In this document: positions 13,491 to 22,958 of the stretch, piece by piece
How the letters are laid out: each line of letters starts with the position of its first letter
How positions within the stretch are numbered: the first letter of the stretch is position 1
NCBI GenBank assembly: GCA_021790075.1
Contig: JAJYIN010000009.1
Location: 1 to 22,958 of the forward strand
Direction of reading: 5' to 3'
DNA from: Actinomycetes bacterium
Lineage (GTDB): Bacteria; Actinomycetota; Thermoleophilia; BMS3ABIN01
Length of the DNA stretch: 22,958 bases
The notes under the pieces: generated by a model
Told to the model about the DNA's origin: nothing
The model's input: the letters and a program-made list of their open reading frames with translations, nothing else
Databases searched by the model: none
Translations under genes and position numbers: made by a program

Positions 13491-15899
13491 TTGCCAAAAT
13501 CTAGTTACGAAGCCAAAGACATAACCGTTCTTGAAGGGCTGGAAGCAGTCCGCAAGCGGCCGAGCATGTACGTCGGCTCGACCGGCTCCCGCGGCCTGCA
13601 CCATCTGGTCTACGAGGTCGTTGACAACTCCGTCGACGAGGCGCTTGCCGGCGGCTACTGCACCGAGATCGCCGTTACCATCAACCCGGACGGCGCCGTG
13701 CGGGTCACCGACAACGGCCGCGGCATTCCCGTGGGGCCGCACCCCAAATACAAGAAGCCGGCGGCCGAGATCGTGCTTACCATGCTGCACGCCGGCGGCA
13801 AGTTCGGCGGCGATGGCTACAAGGTGTCCGGCGGCCTTCACGGCGTAGGCCTCTCCGTCGTCAACGCGCTTTCCGAGTGGCTTGCGGTGGAGATCCGCCG
13901 CGACGGCTACGTCTGGACTCAGGGTTACGAGCGGGGCGCCCCCAAGGGGCCGCTGACCAAGGGCAAGGCAACCAGGGAGACCGGCACCACGGTCACGTTC
14001 CTGCCCGATCTGGGGGTCTTCGAGGACATCGATTTCAAGTTTTCCACCCTGGCCCAGCGGCTGCGGGAGATGGCTTTCCTCACCAAGGGTCTCAAGATCA
14101 CGCTCACCGACGAGCGGGGCGACGGCCAGGAGGCTTCCTTCCATTTCGAGAACGGCATCCGCGATTTCGTCGCTCACATCAACTCCAACAAGGACCCGAT
14201 CCACAAGAACATCCTTTACCTGGAAAAGGAGGGAAAGCAAGGCGAGGTCGAAGTCGCCCTGCAATGGAACTCCTCTTACGTGGAGAGCATCTTCTCCTTT
14301 GCCAACAGCATCAACACCCAGGAGGGCGGCACGCATCTTTCCGGCTTCCGGGCGGCGCTCACGCGCGTCATCAATGACTACGCCCGGGGCAAGGGAATGC
14401 TCAAGGAGAAAGAGGAAGCCCTGTCGGGCGATGATGTGCGCGAGGGCCTGGCGGCGGTCATTTCCGTAAAACTGCGGGAGCCGCAGTTCGAGGGCCAGAC
14501 CAAGACCAAGCTGGGCAATTCGGAGATGCGCGGTTTTGTGGAGAGCGCCGTGGGCTCCAAGCTGGCGGAGTTCCTCGAGGAGCACCCCAGCGAAGCCAAG
14601 CAGATCGTCACCAAGGCGACCGCATCGGCCCGGGCCCGGGCCGCCGCCCGCAAGGCGCGCGACCTCACCCGCCGCAAGAGCGCCCTGGAAAACAGCACCC
14701 TGCCGGGCAAGCTGGCCGACTGCCAGGTGAAGGAGCCGGACCACGCGGAGATCTACCTGGTAGAGGGCGACAGCGCCGGCGGCTCCGCCAAGCAGGCGCG
14801 CGACCGCGCCTTCCAGGCCATCCTGCCCCTGCGCGGCAAGATCATCAATGTGGAGAAGGCCCGCCTGAACAACATCCTTGCCAACAAGGAGATTCAGGCG
14901 ATGATAACAGCGCTGGGCACGGGCATCGCCGATGAGTTCGACATCGCCGGCGCCCGCTACCACAAGATCATCATCATGACCGACGCCGACGTCGACGGCG
15001 CCCACATCCGGACGCTCATCCTTACCTTCTTCTTCCGCTACATGAAGGAAACGATCGAGAAGGGCTACGTCTACATCGCCCAGCCGCCGTTGTTCCGGAT
15101 CAAGCAGGGCAGCCAGGAGATCTACGTCGACAAGGAGAGCCAGCTGGAAGAGCTGCTGCTCCGGGACCGCCTCGACAAGATCAAGGTGTCGGCCAACGGT
15201 AACGGCAAGGTGCTGCCCGCCCTGTCGCAGTCGAAGTACCAGCGCTTCCTCAGGCTCTACAAGGAATATGAAGGCTGGGCGGCCAAGCTGCGCTCGCTTT
15301 ACGGGCACGCCGTGGTCGATTACATCAGCACCCAGACGCTGCTGGAGAAGAAAAAGATCAAGAGCTACGACAGCTTCCGCGAGTTCCTGAAGACCAAGGC
15401 GGCTTCGGAGAAATTCGACCGCCTGGAAGTGGTGGAAGAGGACAAGAAGGAAGGCAGGATCGTCCTCCGCGTGACGGACAAGCGCACCGGCGTGGCGCAC
15501 ACGGTCGAGGTGCGCACGGAGCTGCTTGCCGGCCGGGAGCTCGCCAGCATGCGCGACCTGTTCGCCAGCATGCGCGACCTGCTCGGGGAGCCGCCGTTCA
15601 CTTTCTCGGTGGGCAAGAAGGAGCAGAAGGCTGAGAATTTCGATGAGGTGCGCACCGCCATCCTGTCACTGGCCAAGGAAGGGGTCAACCTGCAGCGCTT
15701 CAAGGGTCTCGGCGAGATGAACCCGGAGCAGCTCTGGGAGACGACCATGAACCCGGACACCCGCACCCTGCTCCAGGTTTCCCTGGAGGACGCGGCCGCC
15801 GCCGACGAGATCTTCACGACCCTCATGGGGGACAAGGTTGAGCCGCGGCGCGATTTCATCGAAACGAACGCGCGCCAGGTGCGCTTCCTGGATATATGA
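13491..15899 (+). CDS. gyrB: DNA gyrase subunit B, long form
   Basis: The protein (802 residues) is a complete GyrB. The GHKL ATPase has E42 in YEVVDNSVDEAL, DNGRGIP (74-80) and GGLHGVGLSVVNALS (114-128). A transducer domain follows, then TOPRIM with EGDSAGGSAKQARDR (425-439) and the acidic triad DADVDG (498-503), then the C-terminal QRFKGLGEMNPEQLW (735-749). Between about 552 and 730 it carries an insertion like that of Escherichia coli GyrB, not found in the short GyrB of most Gram-positives. The start is TTG, with only GAGAG about 8 nt upstream. GyrB hydrolyses ATP to power GyrA-driven negative supercoiling. A 21-bp tandem duplication lies inside the insertion. Confidence 0.97.
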   Translation: MPKSSYEAKDITVLEGLEAVRKRPSMYVGSTGSRGLHHLVYEVVDNSVDEALAGGYCTEIAVTINPDGAVRVTDNGRGIPVGPHPKYKKPAAEIVLTMLHAGGKFGGDGYKVSGGLHGVGLSVVNALSEWLAVEIRRDGYVWTQGYERGAPKGPLTKGKATRETGTTVTFLPDLGVFEDIDFKFSTLAQRLREMAFLTKGLKITLTDERGDGQEASFHFENGIRDFVAHINSNKDPIHKNILYLEKEGKQGEVEVALQWNSSYVESIFSFANSINTQEGGTHLSGFRAALTRVINDYARGKGMLKEKEEALSGDDVREGLAAVISVKLREPQFEGQTKTKLGNSEMRGFVESAVGSKLAEFLEEHPSEAKQIVTKATASARARAAARKARDLTRRKSALENSTLPGKLADCQVKEPDHAEIYLVEGDSAGGSAKQARDRAFQAILPLRGKIINVEKARLNNILANKEIQAMITALGTGIADEFDIAGARYHKIIIMTDADVDGAHIRTLILTFFFRYMKETIEKGYVYIAQPPLFRIKQGSQEIYVDKESQLEELLLRDRLDKIKVSANGNGKVLPALSQSKYQRFLRLYKEYEGWAAKLRSLYGHAVVDYISTQTLLEKKKIKSYDSFREFLKTKAASEKFDRLEVVEEDKKEGRIVLRVTDKRTGVAHTVEVRTELLAGRELASMRDLFASMRDLLGEPPFTFSVGKKEQKAENFDEVRTAILSLAKEGVNLQRFKGLGEMNPEQLWETTMNPDTRTLLQVSLEDAAAADEIFTTLMGDKVEPRRDFIETNARQVRFLDI
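15541..15581. repeat. tandem 21-bp duplication in gyrB
   Basis: The 20 bp at 15541-15560 recur exactly at 15562-15581 (period 21 bp). The repeat stays in frame and gives ASMRDL twice in a row (residues 685-697), inside the TOPRIM insertion. The two copies have no internal differences, so the duplication looks recent or is kept homogenised. Confidence 0.9.
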
Positions 15900-15935
15900 C
15901 AAACTCTCGCGAAGGAGGAGGGGACATCCATGCTT

Positions 15936-15980
15936 TTTATTTGCAGGAGGAAAAGCGTCAGCTTTTTCCCTGCAAATAAA
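15936..15980 (+). promoter_or_regulatory. 45-nt hairpin between gyrB and gyrA
   Basis: TTTATTTGCAGG (15936-15947) pairs perfectly with CCTGCAAATAAA (15969-15980). An inner arm GGAAAAGC (15949-15956) pairs with GCTTTTTC (15961-15968, one G-T pair), with a single bulged A15948 and a GTCA tetraloop. That makes 20 bp with one bulge. The left arm contains AGGAGG (15945-15950), which the fold hides. No T-run follows, so this is not a standard terminator. It is 23 nt before the gyrA ATG. Confidence 0.9.
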
Positions 15981-16003
15981 TGGTATGGTGTCCCCGAGTT
16001 TTT

Positions 16004-18472
<2,469 letters not shown>

Positions 18473-18560
18473 CCGCTGCTGCTGCCCCCGAGGGGCCGCC
18501 GCAGCCCACGCCGGCGCGCCTGCTGTCCGGATAATTCCGGGGCGGGCTCCGCTTTCCCCC

Positions 18561-18586
18561 GGTTACCTTTTTTATGATAACCTTTT
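18561..18586 (+). promoter_or_regulatory. candidate -10 and small inverted repeat before fabZ
   Basis: In the 182-nt gyrA-fabZ gap, TATGAT (18573-18578) is a possible -10 in a local AT-rich patch, but no good -35 is visible. GGTTA (18561-18565) and TAACC (18578-18582) form an inverted repeat around it, followed by TTTT. It could be an operator for the fab operon or a weak gyrA terminator. The rest of the gap is GC-rich with short self-complementary stretches. Confidence 0.3.
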
Positions 18587-18654
18587 GGTCGCCCTGGACT
18601 TCCCCGGAAGGGTGCGGCCTTGCCGGGCATGGGCAAGTCTAGACCGGCCATGAC

Positions 18655-19089
18655 ATGAGCACGCTCAATCGCGAACAGATCAAGGAAATCATCCCCCACC
18701 GTGACCCGTTCCTGTTCCTGGACGAGGTGACGGAGCTCGAGCCGGGCGTCCGCGCCGTAGCGCTCAAGCATGTCAGCGGGGATGAGTATTTTTTCCAGGG
18801 CCACTTCCCCGGAAACCCCATCATGCCGGGAGTGCTCCAGATCGAAGCGCTGGCCCAGGCAGGGGCGGTGGCGGCGCTCTCCCTGCCGGAGAACAGGGGC
18901 AAACTGGTTCTGTTCGCCGGCATCGACGGTGTGCGTTTCAAACGCATGGTCCTTCCCGGCGAAACCCTCACACTCGCAGTCGAGATGACCCGCATGCGCG
19001 GCCAGATCGGCAAAGGAGAGGCCCGCGCCTCCGTCGACGGTGATCTGGCCTGCAAGGCCACCCTGACCTTCGTTCTGGCGGAGAAATAA
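18655..19089 (+). CDS. fabZ: 3-hydroxyacyl-ACP dehydratase FabZ
   Basis: This 144-residue hot-dog-fold protein starts with the typical REQIKEIIPHRDPFLFLDEV. It has the active-site stretch GHFPGNPIMPGVLQIEALAQ with catalytic H50 and E64, so it should dehydrate 3-hydroxyacyl-ACP to trans-2-enoyl-ACP in type II fatty acid synthesis. Length is normal. The ATG lacks an obvious ribosome binding site. An ATG at 18650 is out of frame. It is the first gene of the fab cluster, ahead of fabH by 61 nt. Confidence 0.96.
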   Translation: MSTLNREQIKEIIPHRDPFLFLDEVTELEPGVRAVALKHVSGDEYFFQGHFPGNPIMPGVLQIEALAQAGAVAALSLPENRGKLVLFAGIDGVRFKRMVLPGETLTLAVEMTRMRGQIGKGEARASVDGDLACKATLTFVLAEK

Positions 19090-19150
19090 CCATGGAAGTC
19101 AGGCGGCCGGGAACGGCGACAACATTCAGCCCTGCGCAACCCCCGGTTTC

Positions 19151-20140
19151 GTGACTCCCCGGCGAGCCAAAATCGCGGCCGTGGGCACCTGCGTGCCCGA
19201 GCGTGTCGTCACCAATGACGATCTCTCGCTCACCCTCGACACGTCCGACGAATGGATCTCCACTAGAAGCGGCATCCGCCGCCGGCACATCGCTGCCGAC
19301 GGCCAGGCTGCCTCAGATCTGGGCTCCGTGGCCGCGTCCCGGGCTTTGGCGGCAGCCGGAGTGAGCCCGGCCGAGCTGGACCTGATCATCGCCACCAGCA
19401 TTTCTTCCGACATGCCTTTCCCCGCGACGGCATCACTGATTTCCGGGAACATAGGCGCCGACGGCGTCCCCGCCTTCGACCTTTCGGCGGCCTGCACCGG
19501 CTTCGTTTACGCCCTGGCTGCCGCCAACGCGTTCATCGCCTCCGGACAGGCCGCGAAGGTGCTGGTAATCGGTGCCGAGGCAGTTTCAAAAATGATAGAC
19601 TGGACCGACCGCAGCACCGCCGTTCTTTTCGGTGATGCGGCCGGTGCGGTTCTGCTGGCGCCGGTCGCTGAGGGGGAAACAGGCATTATCGGCTTCGACC
19701 TGGGAAACGACCCCGGCGGCGCCGGCCAGCTCAGCATTCCCGCCGGCGGGTCGCGCCTGCCGGCATCGGCCGAGACCGTTCAGGAGCGGCAGCACTTCAT
19801 CAAGATGAACGGCCGCGAGGTCTTCAAGTTTGCCACCAGGGTTCTGGCCTCCTCAGCGGGCAAGGTTCTGGATCAGCACGGGTTCCGGGTGGAGGACGTC
19901 GACCTTTTCATCCCCCACCAGGCGAACATCCGGATTATCGACGCCGCGGCCCGCAAGCTGGGATTAGCGCCGGAGAAGGTTTTCTCCAACCTGGAGAATT
20001 ACGGCAACACGTCGTGCGCCTCCATTCCGCTCTGCCTCGATGAGGCGGCGCGGGCCGGGCGCCTGAAGGCGGGCGATTTGGTGCTGATGGTAGGCTTTGG
20101 CGGCGGCCTCTCATGGGGCTCCTGTCTGGCCCGCTGGTAA
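19151..20140 (+). CDS. fabH: 3-oxoacyl-ACP synthase III FabH
   Basis: The protein (329 residues) is a ketoacyl-ACP synthase III with the complete Cys-His-Asn triad: C115 in DLSAACTGF, H256 in PHQANIRII and N286 in ENYGNTSCASIP. The start region has GTCVPERVVTNDDL and WISTRSGIRRRHI, as expected. FabH condenses an acyl-CoA primer with malonyl-ACP and so starts chain synthesis; primer choice (acetyl or branched) is not readable. The family usually has alanine at C289 in NTSCAS, a mild oddity. The start is GTG without a clear ribosome binding site. The next gene begins 18 nt after the stop. Confidence 0.96.
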   Translation: MTPRRAKIAAVGTCVPERVVTNDDLSLTLDTSDEWISTRSGIRRRHIAADGQAASDLGSVAASRALAAAGVSPAELDLIIATSISSDMPFPATASLISGNIGADGVPAFDLSAACTGFVYALAAANAFIASGQAAKVLVIGAEAVSKMIDWTDRSTAVLFGDAAGAVLLAPVAEGETGIIGFDLGNDPGGAGQLSIPAGGSRLPASAETVQERQHFIKMNGREVFKFATRVLASSAGKVLDQHGFRVEDVDLFIPHQANIRIIDAAARKLGLAPEKVFSNLENYGNTSCASIPLCLDEAARAGRLKAGDLVLMVGFGGGLSWGSCLARW

Positions 20141-20158
20141 TCTGAACGGGAGATCCAA

Positions 20159-21121
20159 TTGACGAACAGAGTCTGTGACTTACTGGATATCGAGCACCCT
20201 ATCCTGCAGGGAGGGATGAGCTGGGTGAGCGACGCTTTCCTGGCCGCGGCAGTTTCCAATGCCGGCGGCCTGGGGACTATCGGCGCCGGCGCCATGCCCG
20301 CCGAACTCCTGCGGGAAGAGATAAGGAAGGCCCGCGAGCTCACCACCCGCCCTTTCGCCGTCAACCTGATCATGATCAACCCCGAGTTCGAGAAGCAGGT
20401 GCAGGTGCTGCTGGAGGAAAAACCTCCGGTGGTGACCCTGGGCGCGGTTCAGAGCACCGCCGTGATTCGCTTGCTGAAGGAACAGGGGATCAAGGTGCTT
20501 CCGGTGGTGGCCGCGGTGGCGATCGCCCGCCGGGCGGAGGAGCACGGGGCGGACGCCATCATTGCCGAGGGCTCGGAAGCCGGCGGCCATATCGGCGAGA
20601 CGACGACCATGGTCCTGACCCCCCTGGTTTCGCGGGCGGTGGAGGTGCCGGTGATCGCCGCCGGCGGCATCGCCAACGGCGCCGCCCTGGTGGCGGCTTT
20701 CGTCCTCGGGGCTGAAGGGGTCCAGATGGGCACCCGTTTCGTATGCGCCGAGGAGTGCACGGTTCACGAGGCGGTCAAGGAGAAGTTCAGGAAATCGGGG
20801 GACCGGGCCACGGTAGTGACCGCCCGCAGCATCGGCTATCCGGTGCGGACGATCAGGAACAAGCTCGCCGGCGAGTACGCCGAGTGGGAGAAGAAATACC
20901 TGGCGGGGGAATGCACCGCTATGGAAGTCGAGAATTTAGGCCTGGGGAAGCTGCGTGAGGCGATGCGCGAAGGCAACGTCAAGAGCGGCTCCCTGATGGC
21001 AGGCCAGAGCGTGGCGCTGGTGGAGAGGGTGCAGCCCGCCGCCGCCATCATTGGTGAGGTCATAGCCGAAGCGGAGCAGGTGGCGGCCTCGCTGCCCTCC
21101 CGGCTCGTCCTGAGCAGGTGA
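20159..21121 (+). CDS. fabK: FMN-dependent enoyl-ACP reductase FabK
   Basis: The protein (320 residues) is a TIM-barrel flavoprotein of the nitronate-monooxygenase/FabK family. It resembles Streptococcus pneumoniae FabK throughout: IEHPILQGGMSWVSD (11-25), NAGGLGTIGAG (34-44), the signature AEGSEAGGHIG (136-146) with catalytic H144, VPVIAAGGIANG (163-174) and GAEGVQMGTRFV (184-195). Its place inside a fab operon supports enoyl-ACP reduction with NAD(P)H rather than nitroalkane oxidation. FabK enzymes are not inhibited by triclosan, unlike FabI. The start is TTG, with GGGAG 7 nt upstream. The stop TGA is part of the fabD ribosome binding site. Confidence 0.93.
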   Translation: MTNRVCDLLDIEHPILQGGMSWVSDAFLAAAVSNAGGLGTIGAGAMPAELLREEIRKARELTTRPFAVNLIMINPEFEKQVQVLLEEKPPVVTLGAVQSTAVIRLLKEQGIKVLPVVAAVAIARRAEEHGADAIIAEGSEAGGHIGETTTMVLTPLVSRAVEVPVIAAGGIANGAALVAAFVLGAEGVQMGTRFVCAEECTVHEAVKEKFRKSGDRATVVTARSIGYPVRTIRNKLAGEYAEWEKKYLAGECTAMEVENLGLGKLREAMREGNVKSGSLMAGQSVALVERVQPAAAIIGEVIAEAEQVAASLPSRLVLSR

Positions 21122-21130
21122 GGATGGGTC

Positions 21131-22048
21131 ATGGGTAAGCTGGCGCTGGTCTTTCCCGGCCAGGGCTCCCAGGCGGAAAGCATGGGGGCGGACCTGGCAC
21201 AGAAGCATGACGCCGCCGCCGAGGTTTATCGCCGCGCCGGCGAGTTCCTGGGCTGGTCTGTGGCGGAGCTGAGTTTCAGCGGTCCGGAAGAGCGGCTCAA
21301 CCGGACGGAGTTTGCCCAGGTGGCGCTGTATGTGAACAGCGTGGCCGCTATGGCGGTGTTGAGCGAAATGGGCATTGCCGGCGATTTTGTCAGCGGTCAC
21401 AGCCTGGGGGAATACAGCGCCCTGGCGGCCGCGGGCGCCTTTACTTTCGAGGACGGGCTGCGTCTGGTGGCCCGCCGCGGCGAGGCGATGGCCGCCGCCG
21501 CCCGGGAACATCCTGGGGCGATGGCGGCGATCCTGGGCCTTGAGGACCGGGAGGTGGAAGAAGTCTGCAGCCGGGCCGGCGACGTGTGGCCGGTGAACTA
21601 TAATTGTCCCGGCCAGCTCGTCATAAGCGGGGAGACGGAGGCCGTGGCAAGGGCGATGGCTGCCGCCGGCGAGGCGGGAGCAAAAAAAACCGTGCGACTG
21701 CCTGTGAGCGGCTCTTTTCATAGCCCCTTAATGCAGGAGGCGGCGGATGTGATGAGAGAACCGCTGGTTGCGGTTGAGTTCAGGAACCCGGCGCCGCCAT
21801 TCATTTCCTCCATCAGCTGTGCGTACGAAGGCGCGGCAGACCTGCCGGAGTTGCTGGTGCGGCAAATTGTCTCGCCGGTGCGCTGGCGCCAGACAGTCGA
21901 GCGGCTCATCGCAGACGGCGCCGACAGGTTTCTCGAGGTGGGAAACGGGAAAGTCTTGTCTGGCCTCATCCGGAGGATCAGCAAGGACGTGAACGCCGTC
22001 AATGTGTCTGACGCCGCCAGCCTCAAGAAGGCTCTGGAAATCATATGA
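21131..22048 (+). CDS. fabD: malonyl-CoA:ACP transacylase FabD
   Basis: The protein (305 residues) has the FabD fold with N-terminal VFPGQGSQ (7-14), nucleophile S91 in GHSLGEY, catalytic H197 in SGSFHSPLM, the conserved arginine region VARRGEAM (113-120) and late Q/N motif region VGNGKVLSGL. It loads malonyl groups onto acyl carrier protein for chain extension. ATG 21131 has TGAGGA at 6 nt, overlapping the fabK stop. Its TGA overlaps the fabG ATG by 4 nt, so the two are translationally coupled. Confidence 0.97.
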   Translation: MGKLALVFPGQGSQAESMGADLAQKHDAAAEVYRRAGEFLGWSVAELSFSGPEERLNRTEFAQVALYVNSVAAMAVLSEMGIAGDFVSGHSLGEYSALAAAGAFTFEDGLRLVARRGEAMAAAAREHPGAMAAILGLEDREVEEVCSRAGDVWPVNYNCPGQLVISGETEAVARAMAAAGEAGAKKTVRLPVSGSFHSPLMQEAADVMREPLVAVEFRNPAPPFISSISCAYEGAADLPELLVRQIVSPVRWRQTVERLIADGADRFLEVGNGKVLSGLIRRISKDVNAVNVSDAASLKKALEII

Positions 22049-22806
22049 GCGTTAGCGAAAAATATAATCTGGCCGGCCAGGTGGCGCTGGTCACCGGCGG
22101 CTCCCGCGGTATCGGCCGCGCCTGCGCATCGGAGCTGGCGGCAGCCGGCGCCGCTGTGGCCATCAACTACAAGAGCAACCGCGAAGCCGCTGAGTCCCTG
22201 GCGGACGAGCTGGGCGCCGCCGGTTTGAAAATTGTGGCGGTGCAGGCCGACGTGGCCGACGCCGGGCAGGTCAAAGCCATGGTCGCGCAGGTGGAAAAAG
22301 AGCTGGGCCCGGTCTCGATACTGGTGAACAATGCCGGCGTCAACCGGGACGGGCTGGTAATGCGAATGAGCGAGGAGGATTTCGACACCGTGATCGGCGC
22401 CAGCCTCAGAGGGGCATTCCTGTGCAGCCGGGCGGTGGCGCGGGGAATGATGAAGGCCCGCGGCGGCTGCATCATCAATATATCCAGCGTTATCGGCCGC
22501 CGGGGCAATGCGGGGCAGGCCAACTACGCGGCGGCAAAGGCAGGCATGATCGGCATGACCAAAGCCCTGGCAAAAGAGCTCGGCCCCCGCGGGGTGCGGG
22601 TGAACGCCGTTGCTCCCGGCTACGTGATCACCGACATGACCGCGGTTCTTCCCGAAGACATGAAGGAACTGATACTGAAAAACACACCTCTGGGCCGCCT
22701 GGCCATGCCGGAGGAGGTGGCGTCGGTCGTGGCCTTCCTGGCCTCGCCGGCCGCAGCCTACATCACCGGGGCGGTCATTCCAGTTGACGGAGGCCTGGGG
22801 ATATGA
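22045..22806 (+). CDS. fabG: 3-oxoacyl-ACP reductase FabG
   Basis: The protein (253 residues) is a classical short-chain dehydrogenase. It has the cofactor site VTGGSRGIGRA (16-26), NNAG (95-98), catalytic S148, Y161 and K165 (YAAAK), and PGYVITDM (191-198). It ends with the conserved VDGGLGI. It reduces 3-oxoacyl-ACP with NADPH. The ATG overlaps the fabD stop (ATGA). The last 40 bp, including the stop and the overlapping ATG, are repeated 74 bp downstream. Confidence 0.97.
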   Translation: MSVSEKYNLAGQVALVTGGSRGIGRACASELAAAGAAVAINYKSNREAAESLADELGAAGLKIVAVQADVADAGQVKAMVAQVEKELGPVSILVNNAGVNRDGLVMRMSEEDFDTVIGASLRGAFLCSRAVARGMMKARGGCIINISSVIGRRGNAGQANYAAAKAGMIGMTKALAKELGPRGVRVNAVAPGYVITDMTAVLPEDMKELILKNTPLGRLAMPEEVASVVAFLASPAAAYITGAVIPVDGGLGI

Positions 22807-22883
22807 GCGGGCCATTACCATCGATGACACGTTGGCGGTTGCCGGCGGTCATCCCGATCGACGGAGGCCTGGGGATATGAGCG
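22770..22883 (+). repeat. duplicated 40-bp fabG tail
   Basis: The 40 bp at 22770-22809 recur at 22844-22883 with 36 of 40 identical positions, including an exact 24-bp end. Copy 1 holds the fabG 3' end and the ATGA junction to the mini-ORF. Copy 2 holds the mini-ORF 3' end, the ribosome binding site GGAGG (22863-22867) and the fabF ATG. The four differences lie at positions 10, 13, 14 and 16 of the repeat, so the event is not brand-new. Confidence 0.95.
22803..22880 (+). pseudogene. 25-codon mini-ORF in the usual acpP position, ending as a fabG remnant
   Basis: The frame opens at the ATG overlapping the fabG stop and closes at the TGA overlapping the fabF ATG. It encodes 25 residues that end AVIPIDGGLGI, nearly the same as the FabG C-terminus (AVIPVDGGLGI). 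The first 14 residues resemble nothing I know. Both junctions are ATGA, so ribosomes could pass from fabG through it to fabF. It is most simply the remnant of a second fabG/SDR copy, or of a replacement of acpP. A functional micropeptide is unproven. Confidence 0.55.
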
Positions 22884-22958
22884 CCCGCCGCGTCGTCGTC
22901 ACCGGGATGGGAATCATCTCGCCGCTGGGTACCGGGATCGAAGCCTACTGGGATGCCC
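22877..22958 (+). CDS. fabF: 3-oxoacyl-ACP synthase II FabF (5' part, cut by window end)
   Basis: Only the first 27 codons are present: ARRVVVTGMGIISPLGTGIE, the standard FabF/KAS II N-terminus, followed by AYWDA. The gene runs off the right edge, so the Cys-His-His triad is not visible. FabF elongates acyl-ACP chains. Its ATG lies in the second copy of the fabG tail, with GGAGG 9 nt upstream, and overlaps the mini-ORF stop by 4 nt. Confidence 0.9.
   Translation, partial: MSARRVVVTGMGIISPLGTGIEAYWDA

Overview
The window is a chromosomal replication-origin neighbourhood from a high-GC bacterium. The order dnaA-dnaN-recF-DUF721-gyrB-gyrA, a glucosyl-3-phosphoglycerate synthase of the mycobacterial type and the overall base composition suggest a deep-branching actinobacterial or related Gram-positive-type lineage. 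That placement is inference. A FabK-type enoyl-ACP reductase, a long-form GyrB and parA-ftsZ directly beside dnaA are unlike well-studied Actinobacteria.

Left part (1-6650): a membrane-anchored LuxR-type regulator in visibly AT-richer DNA; tRNA-Ile(GAU); a bifunctional-nuclease-family protein with its own promoter and terminator; a leftward three-gene set (YdjC/ChbG-type deacetylase, GpgS glucosyltransferase, HAD phosphatase) that probably makes the compatible solute glucosylglycerate or a derivative; then a stand-alone Lrp/AsnC RAM-domain protein and a sulfide:quinone oxidoreductase-like flavoprotein, both rightward.

Origin part (6650-13500): ftsZ and parA run leftward with a 71-nt overlap, and dnaA, dnaN, recF and a DUF721 gene run rightward. 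The gap between parA and dnaA carries DnaA boxes, including a perfect inverted pair. The dnaA-dnaN gap carries degenerate box-like repeats and an AT-rich stretch. Together they look like a bipartite oriC with the DNA unwinding element next to dnaN.

Right part (13490-22958): gyrB and gyrA are separated by a small leader ORF and a striking 45-nt hairpin just before the poorly primed gyrA start. A fatty-acid synthesis operon follows: fabZ, fabH, fabK, fabD, fabG and the start of fabF, where the window ends. No acpP gene lies between fabG and fabF. In its place is a 25-codon mini-ORF whose 3' end repeats the last 40 bp of fabG.

Most genes are conserved housekeeping genes with intact motifs. The unusual signals are the gyrB-gyrA leader, the fabG-tail duplication, the parA/ftsZ overlap at the origin and the two-part origin. 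I see no CRISPR array, insertion sequence, prophage or defence cassette.
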